Shown here piece by piece: positions 9,862 to 17,751 of a stretch of 64,000 nt of DNA. Every line of letters starts with the position of its first letter. The stretch's first letter is position 1. A program made the translations under genes and the position numbers. The notes under the pieces are model-generated. The model was not told where the DNA came from and did no database searches. It saw only the letters and a program-made list of their open reading frames with translations. The DNA comes from Leifsonia sp. Root1293 (GTDB lineage: Bacteria; Actinomycetota; Actinomycetes; Actinomycetales; Microbacteriaceae): contig NZ_LMEH01000002.1 in the NCBI RefSeq assembly GCF_001425325.1, positions 215,109 to 279,108 of the forward strand. The letters are read 5' to 3'.

Positions 9862-10251
9862 ATGGCATTCCTCCTTCGACTCATCGTCAACGCTCTGGCC
9901 CTCTGGCTGACCACGCTGATCGTCTACGGCGGCGTCCACATGACGCCCTACGAAGACACGCCTGTCGGAACCGTGCTCACCTACCTGATCATCGCGCTGA
10001 TCTTCGGCCTCGTGAACGGCATCATCGGCACGGCCATCCGCATCGTGGCGTTCCCGCTCTACATCCTCACGCTCGGCCTGATCTCGCTCGTCGTCAACGC
10101 CCTGCTCCTGCTGCTCGTCTCCTGGATCAGTGGCCTCATGGGCTTCGGTCTCACTGTCGACAACTTCTGGTGGGCCGTGCTCGGAGCGCTCGTGCTCTCG
10201 ATCATCGCCAGCATCCTGGGCATCTTCATCCGCCCGCGTCACGCGGACTGA
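9862..10251 (+). CDS. phage holin family membrane protein (small four-helix membrane protein)
   Basis: A 129-residue protein with four hydrophobic segments and almost no soluble part, ending in a short basic tail (FIRPRHAD). It matches the conserved small membrane family annotated as 'phage holin family' (PF04020-like), which is chromosomal and not phage-derived here. Function unknown. The start is the ATG before FLLRLIVNALAL; upstream in-frame codons would add a non-conserved leader. A CATAGT hexamer lies six bases before the ATG, so a leaderless transcript is possible. Confidence 0.8.
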   Translation: MAFLLRLIVNALALWLTTLIVYGGVHMTPYEDTPVGTVLTYLIIALIFGLVNGIIGTAIRIVAFPLYILTLGLISLVVNALLLLLVSWISGLMGFGLTVDNFWWAVLGALVLSIIASILGIFIRPRHAD

Positions 10252-10279
10252 GCTCAGCACACTCCACTCAGGGCCCGCC

Positions 10280-11908
10280 TCAGCGCCGTTCGCCCCGCCA
10301 CCAGGTGGCGGTTCCGGATGCCGCAGAGGCGGGCCCTGCGCTCTGCCCGGCAGCACCGGCAGCACCGGCACCACCGGCGATGGCGGCGGTCAGCCGCTCG
10401 CGCAGGGCGACGAGACGGGGCTCCTCCGAGGCGTCGACGGCGGTGGCGGTCTCCCGGTAGGAGTCCAGTCCGTGGGCGGGCATGGCGCCGTCGACCGGGT
10501 CGAGCCGGTTGGCGAGGTATTCGCGCCGGGCGATCAGGTGCTCGGGCGACGGGTCGGCGTCTCCATAACCGCCGAGAGCCGGCACGATGTCGTCGCTGTG
10601 CTCGAGTTGCAGTGTCGGGACGTCTGCCGGAACGGCCAGCTGCGCGATGGGCGCGCCGGCCGTCACCAGTCCGGCGGCCGAGTACCGGGGATCGGAAGCG
10701 AGCTGCGCCGCGAGCAACCCTCCCTGGGAGTGCCCGACTGCGACGACACGATCCCCCTCGCGCACGCCGGCCTGATCGAGGGCGTCGAGCACGGCGCGAT
10801 AGGAGCCTGAATCCGGTCCCGCCACGGCGTGCACGTTTGAGGTGAGGTCCCACGGCTCACTCGACCCGGCCACCTCCCACGACACGGTTCCGCCGATGTA
10901 CGCCACCCAGTGCGGGGCGTCTTCGGTGCCGTAGCGCTCGACGCGAACCTGGGGCAGGTCGGGCGCTGCCGTCGGAACCCGTGCGAGGAGCTCGCTCACC
11001 GTGCTCGGGGCGGCTACGGCGACCCCGGGAGTCGGGCCGATCGCGGCCCCACGACGAGTGCGGGTCGGAAGCCTCGAGCCATCGGCACGCACCTGGTCGA
11101 TGCGCACATCCGTCTCGCGCACAGCACCGAACAGGCCGCCGAGCACGGTGATGCCGAAGGCGGACGAGCCGACTCCCAGCACGTCGAGGCCGGCATCGCC
11201 CAGAGCCCGTGCCAGTGGATACGGCAGCCGGACCACCCCACCGGCAGCGTCGTCGACGGAGGCGACCAGCATGCGCACCAATGCGACGTTCCCGGGCGAG
11301 TTGAGCGCTCGCGCGTTGCGTTCCAGCCAGTCCGCCGGATCGTCGACCGGCCGACCCAGCAGGCGGTTGGCCCCCTGGACGAAGAACCAGGCCAGCACCA
11401 CGTCGACCGCGAGCAACCCGGCGCCCCAGGCCAGAGCGGGGAGCATGCCGACGGCGAGGAAGCCGCCCACCCAGCCGAGCAGTGACCCGACCGCCTGCTG
11501 CAGGCCGACCCCGCGGCGTTCCATCTCCCCGTAGCCCTCGGCGGAGCGATCGAGGGCACCGGCGATGTCCTTCGCGTCCGCCGCGACGACTCCGGCGGCC
11601 GAGCCCGCCGCAGCGAACGTCCCGGCGAGCATGCCGCGCGGTGCGAGCCAGCCGAGAGTCCCGAGCGCATCGACCCAGTGCTCTGCGGATGCCGCGATCG
11701 CGTGCAGCCGCGCAGCCAGGGCGAACAGCTCGTCGGTCGCCACCGCCGTCGACCCGCCACCCGAGATCACCAGTGGCCCGCCCTGCTGTGGCGACACGGC
11801 ATCCGGGTGCGCCGATACCGTCGCCGCTTCCGCGGCCGCATCCGCACCAGTGTCCGGGTCCATGCCCGTGCCCGTACCCGTGCCCGTGTCACCGGAGCGC
11901 CGGGTCAT
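10280..11908 (-). CDS. alpha/beta hydrolase with WXG100-like helical N-terminal region and membrane segment
   Basis: A 542-residue protein. The N-terminus opens with a short Thr-Gly repeat and a disordered segment. A helical region of about residues 55-140 resembles ESX/WXG100-type secreted helices. A hydrophobic pair spans about 141-177. After a long linker comes an alpha/beta-hydrolase domain with a visible triad: nucleophile Ser394 in GHSQGG, Asp439 or Asp440 in LEHSDDIVP, and His479 in PAHGLDSY. It is thus probably an active esterase or lipase-like enzyme at the membrane or exported; the substrate is unknown. Its ATG overlaps the stop of the small WXG-like gene by four bases, so the two are co-translated and likely act together. 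No ESX secretion ATPase lies in this window. Confidence 0.75.
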   Translation of the reverse strand: MTRRSGDTGTGTGTGMDPDTGADAAAEAATVSAHPDAVSPQQGGPLVISGGGSTAVATDELFALAARLHAIAASAEHWVDALGTLGWLAPRGMLAGTFAAAGSAAGVVAADAKDIAGALDRSAEGYGEMERRGVGLQQAVGSLLGWVGGFLAVGMLPALAWGAGLLAVDVVLAWFFVQGANRLLGRPVDDPADWLERNARALNSPGNVALVRMLVASVDDAAGGVVRLPYPLARALGDAGLDVLGVGSSAFGITVLGGLFGAVRETDVRIDQVRADGSRLPTRTRRGAAIGPTPGVAVAAPSTVSELLARVPTAAPDLPQVRVERYGTEDAPHWVAYIGGTVSWEVAGSSEPWDLTSNVHAVAGPDSGSYRAVLDALDQAGVREGDRVVAVGHSQGGLLAAQLASDPRYSAAGLVTAGAPIAQLAVPADVPTLQLEHSDDIVPALGGYGDADPSPEHLIARREYLANRLDPVDGAMPAHGLDSYRETATAVDASEEPRLVALRERLTAAIAGGAGAAGAAGQSAGPASAASGTATWWRGERR

Positions 11909-12198
11909 CCGAGTGCTCCGAGCGAGTCGAGCGCTCCGATCCGGGCACGCGCCCCCTCAGCGGCGTCATCGAGCAGGCCCTGCAGGGTTCCGAGCGCAGC
12001 TCGCAACTCGTCGACCCTGGCAGCGCAGGCATCTCGGGCGGGGGAACTCCAGACGCCCGGTTCGAGCACAGCGCCACCGATCGCCTCGTCGACCTCGCCC
12101 CGGAGCCTGGCCAGCACGACGGCCAGCGTCTCGAGATCCGCCCGCTCCGTCGCCGTCGGTGTCGCCGTCGAAGCGGCATCCGATCCCCATATCGGCAT
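11905..12198 (-). CDS. small WXG100-like helical protein, partner of the downstream hydrolase
   Basis: A 97-residue, mostly helical protein of two amphipathic helices. The turn between them has the sequence EPGVWSSPARDA, where WSS stands at the position of the WXG motif. It is therefore a plausible ESX-type (EsxA-like) helical hairpin, though WXG is not strict. The start is set by an excellent ribosome binding site (GGAGG, about six bases before the ATG at 12198); an upstream in-frame ATG at 12258 lacks one. It is coupled to the hydrolase gene by ATGA overlap. Family membership is inferred; precise function unknown. Confidence 0.65.
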   Translation of the reverse strand: MPIWGSDAASTATPTATERADLETLAVVLARLRGEVDEAIGGAVLEPGVWSSPARDACAARVDELRAALGTLQGLLDDAAEGARARIGALDSLGALG

Positions 12199-12328
12199 CT
12201 TCCCCTCCGGCTTCAGTGCATCGTGCTCGTCCGATCGTGGTCCGCTCGGCGCCGGCACAGGCCCGGATCATCCCGATCGGGGGGCGGTCGACGTCGCCGG
12301 AGCCCTGTGCAGGAGTGCCGCGGTCGGC

Positions 12329-12334
12329 CAGAAT
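12329..12334 (+). promoter_or_regulatory. candidate -10 (CAGAAT) of a leaderless phosphatase transcript
   Basis: CAGAAT ends six bases before the ATG at 12341, and there is no clear ribosome binding site. Confidence 0.3.
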
Positions 12335-12340
12335 GGGGCC

Positions 12341-12859
12341 ATGCCCGCTGGACCCACGGACGACCCGACTCCGTTCCGCATCTCGTTCGTGTGCACCGGC
12401 AACATCTGCCGCTCGCCCATGGCCGAGGTCGCCATGCGCGAACAGGTGGCGCGCGCCGGCCTCACCGCCCAGATCCAGGTGTCGTCGGCCGGCACCGGCG
12501 ACTGGCACGTCGGCGAGCAGGCGGACGAGCGCACCATCGAAGCGCTGAACGAACACGGTCTCGACGGTTCACTCCACCGCGCGCGGCAGTTCGATCCTCT
12601 GGCCTTCGACGACTACGACCTGATCGTGGTGTTCGACGGGTCGCAGGAGAGGATCCTCCGCAACTGGGCCCAGAACGACGACCAGCGCGACAAGGTGCGC
12701 ATGCTGCTGAGCTTCGATCCGGAGCAGGCGGCCCTGCGCGACGTTCCAGACCCCTACTACTCCGACCGCGTCATGTTCGACGCCGTGCTCGTGATGATCG
12801 AGCGCGCGACCGCCGCACTGTTCCGGCAATTGGCGCCCGCCCTGCGGCACCGCGGCTGA
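12341..12859 (+). CDS. low-molecular-weight protein-tyrosine phosphatase
   Basis: A 172-residue enzyme with the P-loop CTGNICRS (nucleophile Cys18, Arg24) near the N-terminus and the general-acid Asp in DVPDPYY near residue 135. It removes phosphate from tyrosine in proteins; actinobacterial homologues (PtpA/Wzb-like) are cytosolic, and some are secreted. Here it is a single gene, convergent with the kinase-like gene at 12870 with only ten bases between. The chosen ATG is followed by a short variable segment before the conserved ISFVCTGN strand. Confidence 0.92.
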   Translation: MPAGPTDDPTPFRISFVCTGNICRSPMAEVAMREQVARAGLTAQIQVSSAGTGDWHVGEQADERTIEALNEHGLDGSLHRARQFDPLAFDDYDLIVVFDGSQERILRNWAQNDDQRDKVRMLLSFDPEQAALRDVPDPYYSDRVMFDAVLVMIERATAALFRQLAPALRHRG

Positions 12860-12869
12860 GCGTCGCTTC

Positions 12870-13781
12870 TCACTCCTCGAGCAAAACCTGGGAGGCGGCG
12901 TGCCTGCCGATCGCCGAGATCGGTCCATCGCCGTCCGTGGAGTCGGCCACGGCGGTGGCCCACACGAGCGCCCAGGCGCGGGCGCGCTGCCACGTTGCGT
13001 CGTCATAGGGCCCGAGTTCGTCCATGCGTGCGCGGAACGCCGCCCGCCCGCCGACATCGAAGGCCAGCCACGCCACCGCAAGGTCCGTAGCCGGGTCGCC
13101 GGCGGTGAGGTCCCCGAAGTCGACGACGGCGACGAGGTCAACGGACTCTCCGGCCACATCGGGGGCGGCATCCGTCACCACGATGTTGCCGGGATGCAGG
13201 TCGCCGTGCACCCAGAGCGGCGGCCCCGACCAGGGTTCCACCTGCACGAGGTGATCCCACAGCACGGCGAGCTCGGCGGCGCGGTGCACCCGGCGTCCGG
13301 CGAGGCGTTCCCAGACGACCTCTTCGCGATCGGCCAACGGCACGCCCCGATAGGGATTGCGAGGGGCCCCGGCGGGTGCCGGAACGGCGAGCGCGTGCAC
13401 GAAGTCGGCGAGCGGCCGTGCCATCCCGGCTCGCGATGCCGGGTCGACGGATGCCGCCGACCGTCCCGCGAACCAGGGCACGATCGACCACGGCCAGGGG
13501 AACTCGGCGGCGGGGCTTCCAGCGTGCAGCGGAACCGGAACGGCGACGGGAACGCGGGCGGCGATCGACGGCAGCCACTCCTGCTCGTGCTCGATGAGGT
13601 GAGCTGCCGTGCTGCGTCGCGGCATCCGCACCGCGAGGTCGTCGCCGAGCCTGAAGACGGCGTTGTCCCAGCCGTTGGCCACGAGCCGCAACGCGCCGAC
13701 CAGATCGGGGCGCTGGCTGCGCACGAGACGCTCGACGAGGTGCGGGTCGACGACGATGTCGGCATCCGGAGCGTCCGGCAC
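12870..13781 (-). CDS. aminoglycoside phosphotransferase (APH) family kinase
   Basis: About 303 residues with the APH/choline-kinase fold. Motifs: an ATP-binding N-lobe (WDNAVFRLGDDLAVRMPRR), the catalytic Brenner motif WVHGDLHPGNI and the metal-binding VVDFGDLTAGDPATDLA. It phosphorylates a small-molecule hydroxyl. Chromosomal members of this branch are often macrolide phosphotransferase-like or of unknown substrate, so resistance should not be assumed. The GTG at 13781 is preferred because AGAGGGG lies upstream; a GTG at 13829 would add 16 poorly conserved residues. Confidence 0.82.
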   Translation of the reverse strand: MPDAPDADIVVDPHLVERLVRSQRPDLVGALRLVANGWDNAVFRLGDDLAVRMPRRSTAAHLIEHEQEWLPSIAARVPVAVPVPLHAGSPAAEFPWPWSIVPWFAGRSAASVDPASRAGMARPLADFVHALAVPAPAGAPRNPYRGVPLADREEVVWERLAGRRVHRAAELAVLWDHLVQVEPWSGPPLWVHGDLHPGNIVVTDAAPDVAGESVDLVAVVDFGDLTAGDPATDLAVAWLAFDVGGRAAFRARMDELGPYDDATWQRARAWALVWATAVADSTDGDGPISAIGRHAASQVLLEE

Positions 13782-13942
13782 GGGGATACCCCTCTTCCGT
13801 GGTCCTGGCCGGCCACACCGGGCCAGCACGGCACCGGCGCCTTTGGGATGCCCGTGCTTTCTTGGGATGATAGAGCAGTCGCTGCTCGGCGCTGCCGGCT
13901 CTCGACGCCACCTTCCTCTCCCGAACTCAGACAGGGATCCCC

Positions 13943-15322
13943 ATGAGCCTGCCCGCCCAGCCCCTCAGCCCGCTCGACGGCCGCTACCAGAGTGCCGTCT
14001 CCGACCTGGGCGAGTTCCTCTCCGAGGCCGGCCTCAATCGGGCACGCGTGCACGTCGAGGTCGAGTGGCTCATCTTCCTCACCGACCGGGGCTTCTTCGG
14101 ATCGTCCCCGCTGACGGATGCGCAGAAGTCGGCTCTGCGTGCCCTCGCCAGCGATTTCGGCCAGGCGTCCATCGACGCCATCGGGGCCCACGAGGCTCGC
14201 ACCCGCCACGACGTGAAGGCCGTGGAGTACTTCGTCCGCGACGCCCTGCACGAGCTCGGCCTCGACGCCATCGCCGAGCTCACGCACTTCGCATGCACGA
14301 GCGAGGACATCAACAACCTCTCCTACGCGCTCATCGTGCGCGACGCCGTCACGACGGTCTGGCAACCCAAGCTCGCCGCCGTCATCGATGCCATCACCGC
14401 CCTGGCCGTCGAGCACCGTGCCGTGCCCATGCTCGCGCGCACCCACGGTCAGCCTGCGACGCCGACCACCATGGGCAAGGAGCTCGCGGTGTTCGCCCAC
14501 CGCCTCTCCCGCGTCTCGGCGCAGGTGCAGGCATCCGAGTACCTGGGCAAGTTCTCGGGCGCCACAGGCACCTTCGCCGCCCACCTCGCCGCGGCCCCGG
14601 ATGCCGACTGGCGAGCGATCTCCCGCGAGTTCGTCGAGGGCCTCGGCCTGGACTGGAACCCGCTCACGACCCAGATCGAGTCGCACGACTGGCAGGCGGA
14701 GCTCTACGGACGCGTCTCGCACGCCAATCGGATCCTGCACAACCTGGCCACCGACATCTGGACCTACATCTCGATGGGCTACTTCCGGCAGATTCCCGTC
14801 GCGGGGGCGACGGGCTCGTCGACCATGCCGCACAAGATCAATCCGATCCGCTTCGAGAACGCCGAGGCCAACCTCGAGCTCTCGTCGGCCGTTCTCGACT
14901 CGCTCGCAGCCACGCTGGTCACCAGTCGCCTCCAGCGTGATCTCACCGACTCCAGCGCCCAGCGCAACATCGGCGTCGGCTTCGGGCACTCACTGCTCGC
15001 GCTCGACAACATCCAGCGCGGCCTGCTCGAGATCGCCCTCGCCGAGGAGGTTCTGGCGGCCGACCTCGACGCCAACTGGGAAGTGCTCGGCGAGGCCGTG
15101 CAGACCGTGATCCGAGCCGAGGTCGCGGCCGGCCGCTCGTCGATCGACGACCCGTACGCGAAGCTCAAGGACCTCACCCGGGGACACCGCATCGGCGCCG
15201 CCGACCTCGCGGAGTTCGTCTCCGGCCTCGACATCGGCGACGAGGCGAAGGCCCGCCTGTTGGCCCTCACCCCGGCCGGCTACATCGGCCTGGCGTCGGA
15301 GCTCGTCGACTATCTGAACTGA
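13943..15322 (+). CDS. purB: adenylosuccinate lyase
   Basis: A 459-residue lyase of the fumarase superfamily. It acts twice in purine synthesis, cleaving SAICAR to AICAR and adenylosuccinate to AMP with release of fumarate. The signature loop GSSTMPHKINPIRFENAE lies near residues 291-308. Other conserved blocks are TSEDINNLSYAL and LARTHGQPATPTTMGKEL. Its length and style are those of the E. coli-type PurB rather than the shorter Bacillus type. Encoded alone; start ATG with AGGGAT upstream. Confidence 0.96.
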   Translation: MSLPAQPLSPLDGRYQSAVSDLGEFLSEAGLNRARVHVEVEWLIFLTDRGFFGSSPLTDAQKSALRALASDFGQASIDAIGAHEARTRHDVKAVEYFVRDALHELGLDAIAELTHFACTSEDINNLSYALIVRDAVTTVWQPKLAAVIDAITALAVEHRAVPMLARTHGQPATPTTMGKELAVFAHRLSRVSAQVQASEYLGKFSGATGTFAAHLAAAPDADWRAISREFVEGLGLDWNPLTTQIESHDWQAELYGRVSHANRILHNLATDIWTYISMGYFRQIPVAGATGSSTMPHKINPIRFENAEANLELSSAVLDSLAATLVTSRLQRDLTDSSAQRNIGVGFGHSLLALDNIQRGLLEIALAEEVLAADLDANWEVLGEAVQTVIRAEVAAGRSSIDDPYAKLKDLTRGHRIGAADLAEFVSGLDIGDEAKARLLALTPAGYIGLASELVDYLN

Positions 15323-15377
15323 CCCGCATCGGGCTGAGCGCCCGGCGACGTCCGTCGCCTTCGTGGAGTCGAGACCC

Positions 15378-15737
15378 TCAGTGCCCGCGGGTACCGGGGG
15401 TCTCGTCGTCTGTGCCGGAGATCGTGTCTGCGCCGCCGACCCCACCCGCACCACTGAGGGGCCCGGGCGTGGCTCCGGCTCCCGCCGCTCCGCTGTTCTG
15501 CTCGGCGATGTCGGCGTTCTCGGCCTCGTCGGGTTTCAGCGTGATGGCGAACATGGCGAGGGCCACGAGCACGATGATGAACACCGAGCCGGCGCCGATC
15601 GCCGCGAGCACGGGTTCGCGGGTGACCATGAGCACGACCAGCCCGAGGAACACGGCAGCGATGGCCGCGCCTCCGACCATCTCGAGAGGACGGAGCACGT
15701 CGCGACGGCTCGGCTGGGGGACTGGGGACTGGCTCAT
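15378..15737 (-). CDS. hypothetical two-helix membrane protein
   Basis: A 119-residue protein with a short cytosolic head (SQSPVPQPSRRDVL), two hydrophobic segments (about residues 19-37 and 43-63) and a Gly/Ala/Asp-rich, acidic disordered tail. I do not recognise a family. The ATG overlaps the stop of the upstream membrane protein (ATGA), so the two are co-translated and may form one membrane unit. Confidence 0.7.
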   Translation of the reverse strand: MSQSPVPQPSRRDVLRPLEMVGGAAIAAVFLGLVVLMVTREPVLAAIGAGSVFIIVLVALAMFAITLKPDEAENADIAEQNSGAAGAGATPGPLSGAGGVGGADTISGTDDETPGTRGH

Positions 15738-16348
15738 ACGACTTCTTCGGTTTCGGGGGCGACGCGGGCGCCGTCCCACTTGAGGGAGAACCCTGCGATG
15801 GCGAGGTAGACACCGAGGATCACGAGGTAGGCGCCGAGCAGACCGACGGAGACGACGGCGTTGGGAGGCAACAGGAGGTAGGCGACGGCGAAGATCGCTG
15901 TGAGGGCGCCACCGGCGATCCAGTCGCGGGCGACGCTCGGGCGGGCATCAGAGTGCCGCGCAGTCGCGGAGCGGGTGGACCGAGCGCGCTCGCGGATGCC
16001 GGCGTAGAGCTCGACGAAACCGGTGATGGCCGCCCACACGCTCACGAGATAGAGGTACAACGGAAGGCCGGCACCTTGGAAGCTGAGCGCCAGGAGCCCG
16101 GCGACAGCAGACACGATGCCGTTCACGAGGAACAGCGTGCGTGCCAGACCCGACAGGGTGCGGAGCGCGAGAGCTCCCAGAACGAGCCCGGACACGAGTG
16201 CCCAGCATCCGAACACCAGAAGTCCGAAGTCGGCCGAGTGGTCGGGGATGAAGGTGATCGCGATCGCGGGAATGAAGGCGAGGACGGCTCGCACCACGGG
16301 GACGATCCAATACCGCGCTGAGGAGGCGACGGCATCCGTGTTGGCCAC
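15734..16348 (-). CDS. multi-pass membrane protein, HdeD/DUF308-like
   Basis: A 204-residue protein with six or seven hydrophobic segments arranged as short hairpins, and a charged loop in the middle (RERARSTRSATARHSDARP). The layout resembles the HdeD/DUF308 family of small acid-stress membrane proteins, but this is a weak assignment. The start is the GTG of VANTDAVASS, which has GAAAGG about seven bases upstream. It is coupled to the two-helix protein that follows. A TAGACT hexamer (16392-16397, minus strand) is a plausible -10. Confidence 0.7.
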   Translation of the reverse strand: MANTDAVASSARYWIVPVVRAVLAFIPAIAITFIPDHSADFGLLVFGCWALVSGLVLGALALRTLSGLARTLFLVNGIVSAVAGLLALSFQGAGLPLYLYLVSVWAAITGFVELYAGIRERARSTRSATARHSDARPSVARDWIAGGALTAIFAVAYLLLPPNAVVSVGLLGAYLVILGVYLAIAGFSLKWDGARVAPETEEVV

Positions 16349-16391
16349 GCAGCGACCTTTCGTCTGTCGATCAGGGGGGATTTCAGCTTCC

Positions 16392-16397
16392 AGTCTA
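16392..16397 (-). promoter_or_regulatory. candidate -10 (TAGACT) of the membrane-protein pair
   Basis: TAGACT on the minus strand, about 44 bases upstream of the GTG at 16348. It lies in the short divergent gap shared with the FAD oxidoreductase gene. Confidence 0.3.
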
Positions 16398-16435
16398 ATC
16401 GCGCCGCGGCAGGCGTCCTTCCGCGCCAACGCGCC

Positions 16436-16441
16436 TATCGT
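16436..16441 (+). promoter_or_regulatory. candidate -10 (TATCGT) of a leaderless oxidoreductase transcript
   Basis: TATCGT ends six bases before the GTG at 16448, with no Shine-Dalgarno between. Confidence 0.35.
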
Positions 16442-16447
16442 GGGACC

Positions 16448-17743
16448 GTGGACGCTAACGACGTCATCATCATCGGCGCAGGCCTGGCCGGCCTGCGATG
16501 CGCGGTGCGTCTCGCGGAGTCCGGACTCGATGTCGTGGTGCTCGAGGCGCAGGACGGGGTCGGTGGGCGCGAGCGCACCGACGTGATCGACGGATTCCGG
16601 CTCGACCGCGGGTTCCACGTGCTCAACCCCGCCTATCCCGCCGTCAAGCGCTGGGTGGATGTCGCCGACCTGCGGATGCGGCCGTTCCCTGTCGGGGTGC
16701 GCGTGCGGCGAGGATCGGGGACGGTCGAGCTCCGGCATCCGGTGCGCCATCCGCTCTCCCTGCCCGCATCTCTGCGAAGTGGTCTGCTCACCCCGCGAGA
16801 CACTGCCGCGCTCGTTCGCTGGATCACGCCGGTGCTGCTCCGACCTCGCGCCGTCATCTCGGGAACTGATCGCACGCTCGACGACGGATGGAACCACGTC
16901 GGGCTCCGCGGGCCGCTGCGCACCGAGGTGCTCGAGCCGTTCCTGGCGGGCGTTCTCGCAGACGATCGGGGCGAGACATCGGATTCCTTCGCCCGTCTGC
17001 TCGTGCGCATGTTCATTCTCGGGAGGCCCGGCCTCCCCGAAGCGGGCATCGGGGCCCTTCCCGCCCAGCTGGCGCGCTCGGCGACGGCCTCGGGTGCCGA
17101 TGTGCGTCTCGGGATGCGCGTGCGCAGGATCACGACTCGAAGCGGCATGGTCGAGGTCGACGTGGAACAGGGCGACACCGTGCGCGCGCGTTCCGTCGTC
17201 GTCGCAGTCGGTCCCGAGGCCGCCGCCGGGCTGCTCGACGTGCCGCGGCTGGCCACGAAGGGCCTGCAGACGTGGTGGTTCGCCACCGACACACCCCCCG
17301 CGAGCTCCGCGATGCTCGCCGTCGACGGCCGCCGCGCCGGGCCGGTGGTCAACACCGTCGTGATCTCCAACGCCGTGCCCAGCTATGCGCCAAGCGGCCG
17401 CCACCTGATCGAGGCTACGTGCCTGCTGCCGGATGCTGCTCGGACGCACTCGGCTGCAGCGCCGCGAGAGGTCGACGTCCGGCGCCAACTCGGCGAGATC
17501 TGGAGCACGGATGCCGCCACGTGGTCGCTGCTGCGGCGAGATGACATCCCGCACGCGCTGCCGACCCAGCCGCCGCCGCTCCGCACGAGACTGCCGTCAC
17601 CTCTGAGTGCAGGAGTCTTCGTCGCCGGCGACCACCGCGACACTGCGTCGATACAGGGTGCACTGGTGTCGGGCGAGCGCGCGGCCAGGGCCGTACTCAC
17701 CGAGTTCAGTCAGCCGCCGGAAGGTCTGGTGGGGAACGCCTGA
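16448..17743 (+). CDS. FAD-dependent oxidoreductase (amine oxidase / phytoene desaturase-like)
   Basis: A 431-residue flavoprotein. The dinucleotide-binding motif IIIGAGLAGLRCAVRLAESG is at residues 7-26, followed by the second FAD contact EAQDGVGGRERTD. A C-terminal FAD block GVFVAGDHRDTASIQGALVSGERAA closes the site. This pattern is that of protoporphyrinogen oxidase/phytoene desaturase-type enzymes; many actinobacterial members have unknown substrates. It is not next to carotenoid or haem genes, so no pathway is assigned. Start GTG, leaderless-like. Confidence 0.85.
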   Translation: MDANDVIIIGAGLAGLRCAVRLAESGLDVVVLEAQDGVGGRERTDVIDGFRLDRGFHVLNPAYPAVKRWVDVADLRMRPFPVGVRVRRGSGTVELRHPVRHPLSLPASLRSGLLTPRDTAALVRWITPVLLRPRAVISGTDRTLDDGWNHVGLRGPLRTEVLEPFLAGVLADDRGETSDSFARLLVRMFILGRPGLPEAGIGALPAQLARSATASGADVRLGMRVRRITTRSGMVEVDVEQGDTVRARSVVVAVGPEAAAGLLDVPRLATKGLQTWWFATDTPPASSAMLAVDGRRAGPVVNTVVISNAVPSYAPSGRHLIEATCLLPDAARTHSAAAPREVDVRRQLGEIWSTDAATWSLLRRDDIPHALPTQPPPLRTRLPSPLSAGVFVAGDHRDTASIQGALVSGERAARAVLTEFSQPPEGLVGNA

Positions 17744-17751
17744 CCCTCGGC

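Noticed and set aside
9862-10251. Prophage, because of a 'phage holin family' protein
   Set aside because: No other phage genes are near; this family is a common chromosomal membrane protein.
12870-13781. Aminoglycoside or macrolide resistance gene
   Set aside because: Only the general APH kinase fold is visible and the gene sits in core chromosome with no mobile element; substrate unknown.
13175-14989. 604-codon open frame opposite purB
   Set aside because: Runs through purB and the phosphotransferase gene in a shadow frame; composition is not protein-like.
15371-15404. GAGACCC/GGGTCTC inverted repeat after purB
   Set aside because: Most of it lies inside the end of the convergent membrane-protein gene and the loop is long; too weak to call a terminator.
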